Position numbers and translations under genes: made by a program
The notes under the pieces: model-generated
What the model saw: only the letters and a program-made list of their open reading frames with translations
Database searches by the model: none
Told to the model about the DNA's origin: nothing
Shown: positions 63,687 to 64,000 of the stretch, one piece after another
Position numbering within the stretch: position 1 is the stretch's first letter
How the letters are laid out: every line of letters begins with the position of its first letter
Source: an uncultured Pseudoxanthomonas sp.
GTDB lineage: Bacteria; Pseudomonadota; Gammaproteobacteria; Xanthomonadales; Xanthomonadaceae
Direction: 5' to 3'
Assembly: GCA_946479745.1 (NCBI GenBank)
Contig: CAMLGZ010000012.1
Coordinates: 1-64,000 of the forward strand
DNA: 64,000 bases

Positions 63687-64000
63687 TTAGAACTTGTACT
63701 CCGCAGTCACATTGAAGCGGCGACCGACCGGATCCGCACCGATGGTGTAGTCGTAGTACGGATAGCCGGTGTTGCTGTTGTCTTCGCGGAAGGTATTGTC
63801 GAGTACATTGACTACAGTGCCGGTCAGGGTCAGCTTGGGCGTAATCCGCTTGGCGACAGTCAGGTTGTACAACATATAAGGTTTCAGGCGGGCGGGATAA
63901 TCGCCGCCGGCAGTGTTGGTTCCGTCGACGGCCGCAAAGCTGCCGTTAGAACCGTAGCGGGTGCCGAAAACGGCAACCGCCCAATCGTCAAGCTGCCAGC
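63687..64000 (-). CDS. TonB-dependent receptor, C-terminal part (truncated by window)
   Basis: The last 103 residues of an outer-membrane beta-barrel running off the right edge of the window. It shows the terminal strands of a TonB-dependent receptor: WAVAVFGTRYGSNGS, KPYMLYNLTVAKRITPKLTL, TGTVVNVLDNTFRED and the end GRRFNVTAEYKF with C-terminal Phe, the signal for BAM assembly. It is of the Oar-like group that carries a DPVGRRFN ending. The start lies outside. Confidence 0.85.
   Translation of the reverse strand, partial: WQLDDWAVAVFGTRYGSNGSFAAVDGTNTAGGDYPARLKPYMLYNLTVAKRITPKLTLTGTVVNVLDNTFREDNSNTGYPYYDYTIGADPVGRRFNVTAEYKF

Overview
The window is one contiguous, GC-rich, densely coding stretch of a gammaproteobacterial chromosome. 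It most resembles Xanthomonadaceae/Lysobacteraceae (Lysobacter, Luteimonas or Pseudoxanthomonas type). That inference rests on GTAG-type REP palindromes, TonB-dependent receptors, GumN/TraB, DUF1684 and DUF2147 proteins, a Bcp whose cysteines sit at the positions described for Xanthomonas, and the housekeeping gene order. I see no phage, transposase, rRNA or CRISPR array. Genus assignment cannot be made by eye.

Region 1 (about 1-29,100) is a large surface-polysaccharide locus in four transcription blocks. Minus-strand genes 226-7066 encode two GNAT/FemAB-like acyltransferases, a fused oxidoreductase-epimerase, a glycosyltransferase, a methyltransferase and a membrane J-domain protein. Plus-strand genes 7274-16588 form a tightly coupled operon (many ATGA overlaps) of a polysaccharide deacetylase, an O-antigen-ligase/polymerase-like protein, a flippase, a CapK-like adenylate-forming enzyme, a GT4, a CE4 deacetylase, a WalW-like protein with an in-frame 15-bp repeat, and a GT2. 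A bidirectional terminator separates it from minus-strand genes 16661-27792: two heparinase-like lyases in tandem, an outer-membrane beta-barrel, a BY-kinase-like ATPase without the Walker A lysine, a Wzz-type co-polymerase, a Wza-type lipoprotein, a UDP-glucuronate 4-epimerase and a UDP-sugar dehydrogenase. galE follows on the plus strand. The core order (Wza, Wzz, ATPase, barrel) is that of exosortase-A-associated exopolysaccharide loci, but no exosortase and no priming glycosyltransferase lies in the window. The sugar-nucleotide enzymes and lyases suggest a uronic-acid-containing polymer.

Region 2 (29,040-37,800) holds an XRE-SulP-thiD-hydrolase minus-strand operon with paired palindromes and a REP pair upstream, then phoH, bcp, gcvR-like, dapA, a BamC-like lipoprotein, fdxA and tRNA-Glu(CTC).

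Region 3 (37,823-56,323) is housekeeping: pcnB-folK-panB-panC-panD-pgi, then queG divergent from nnr-tsaE-ami-mutL (the classic enterobacterial order, but without miaA-hfq after mutL), a DUF1684 lipoprotein, a GumN/TraB protein, a TPR-sulfotransferase, an RnfB-like ferredoxin and metG. A REP pair lies inside the metG coding sequence.

Region 4 (56,442-64,000) is a lower-density exported-protein region on the minus strand: two tandem DUF2147 proteins, a TonB-dependent receptor, a small secreted four-cysteine protein, an S9 prolyl-oligopeptidase and the 3' end of a second TonB receptor cut by the window edge.
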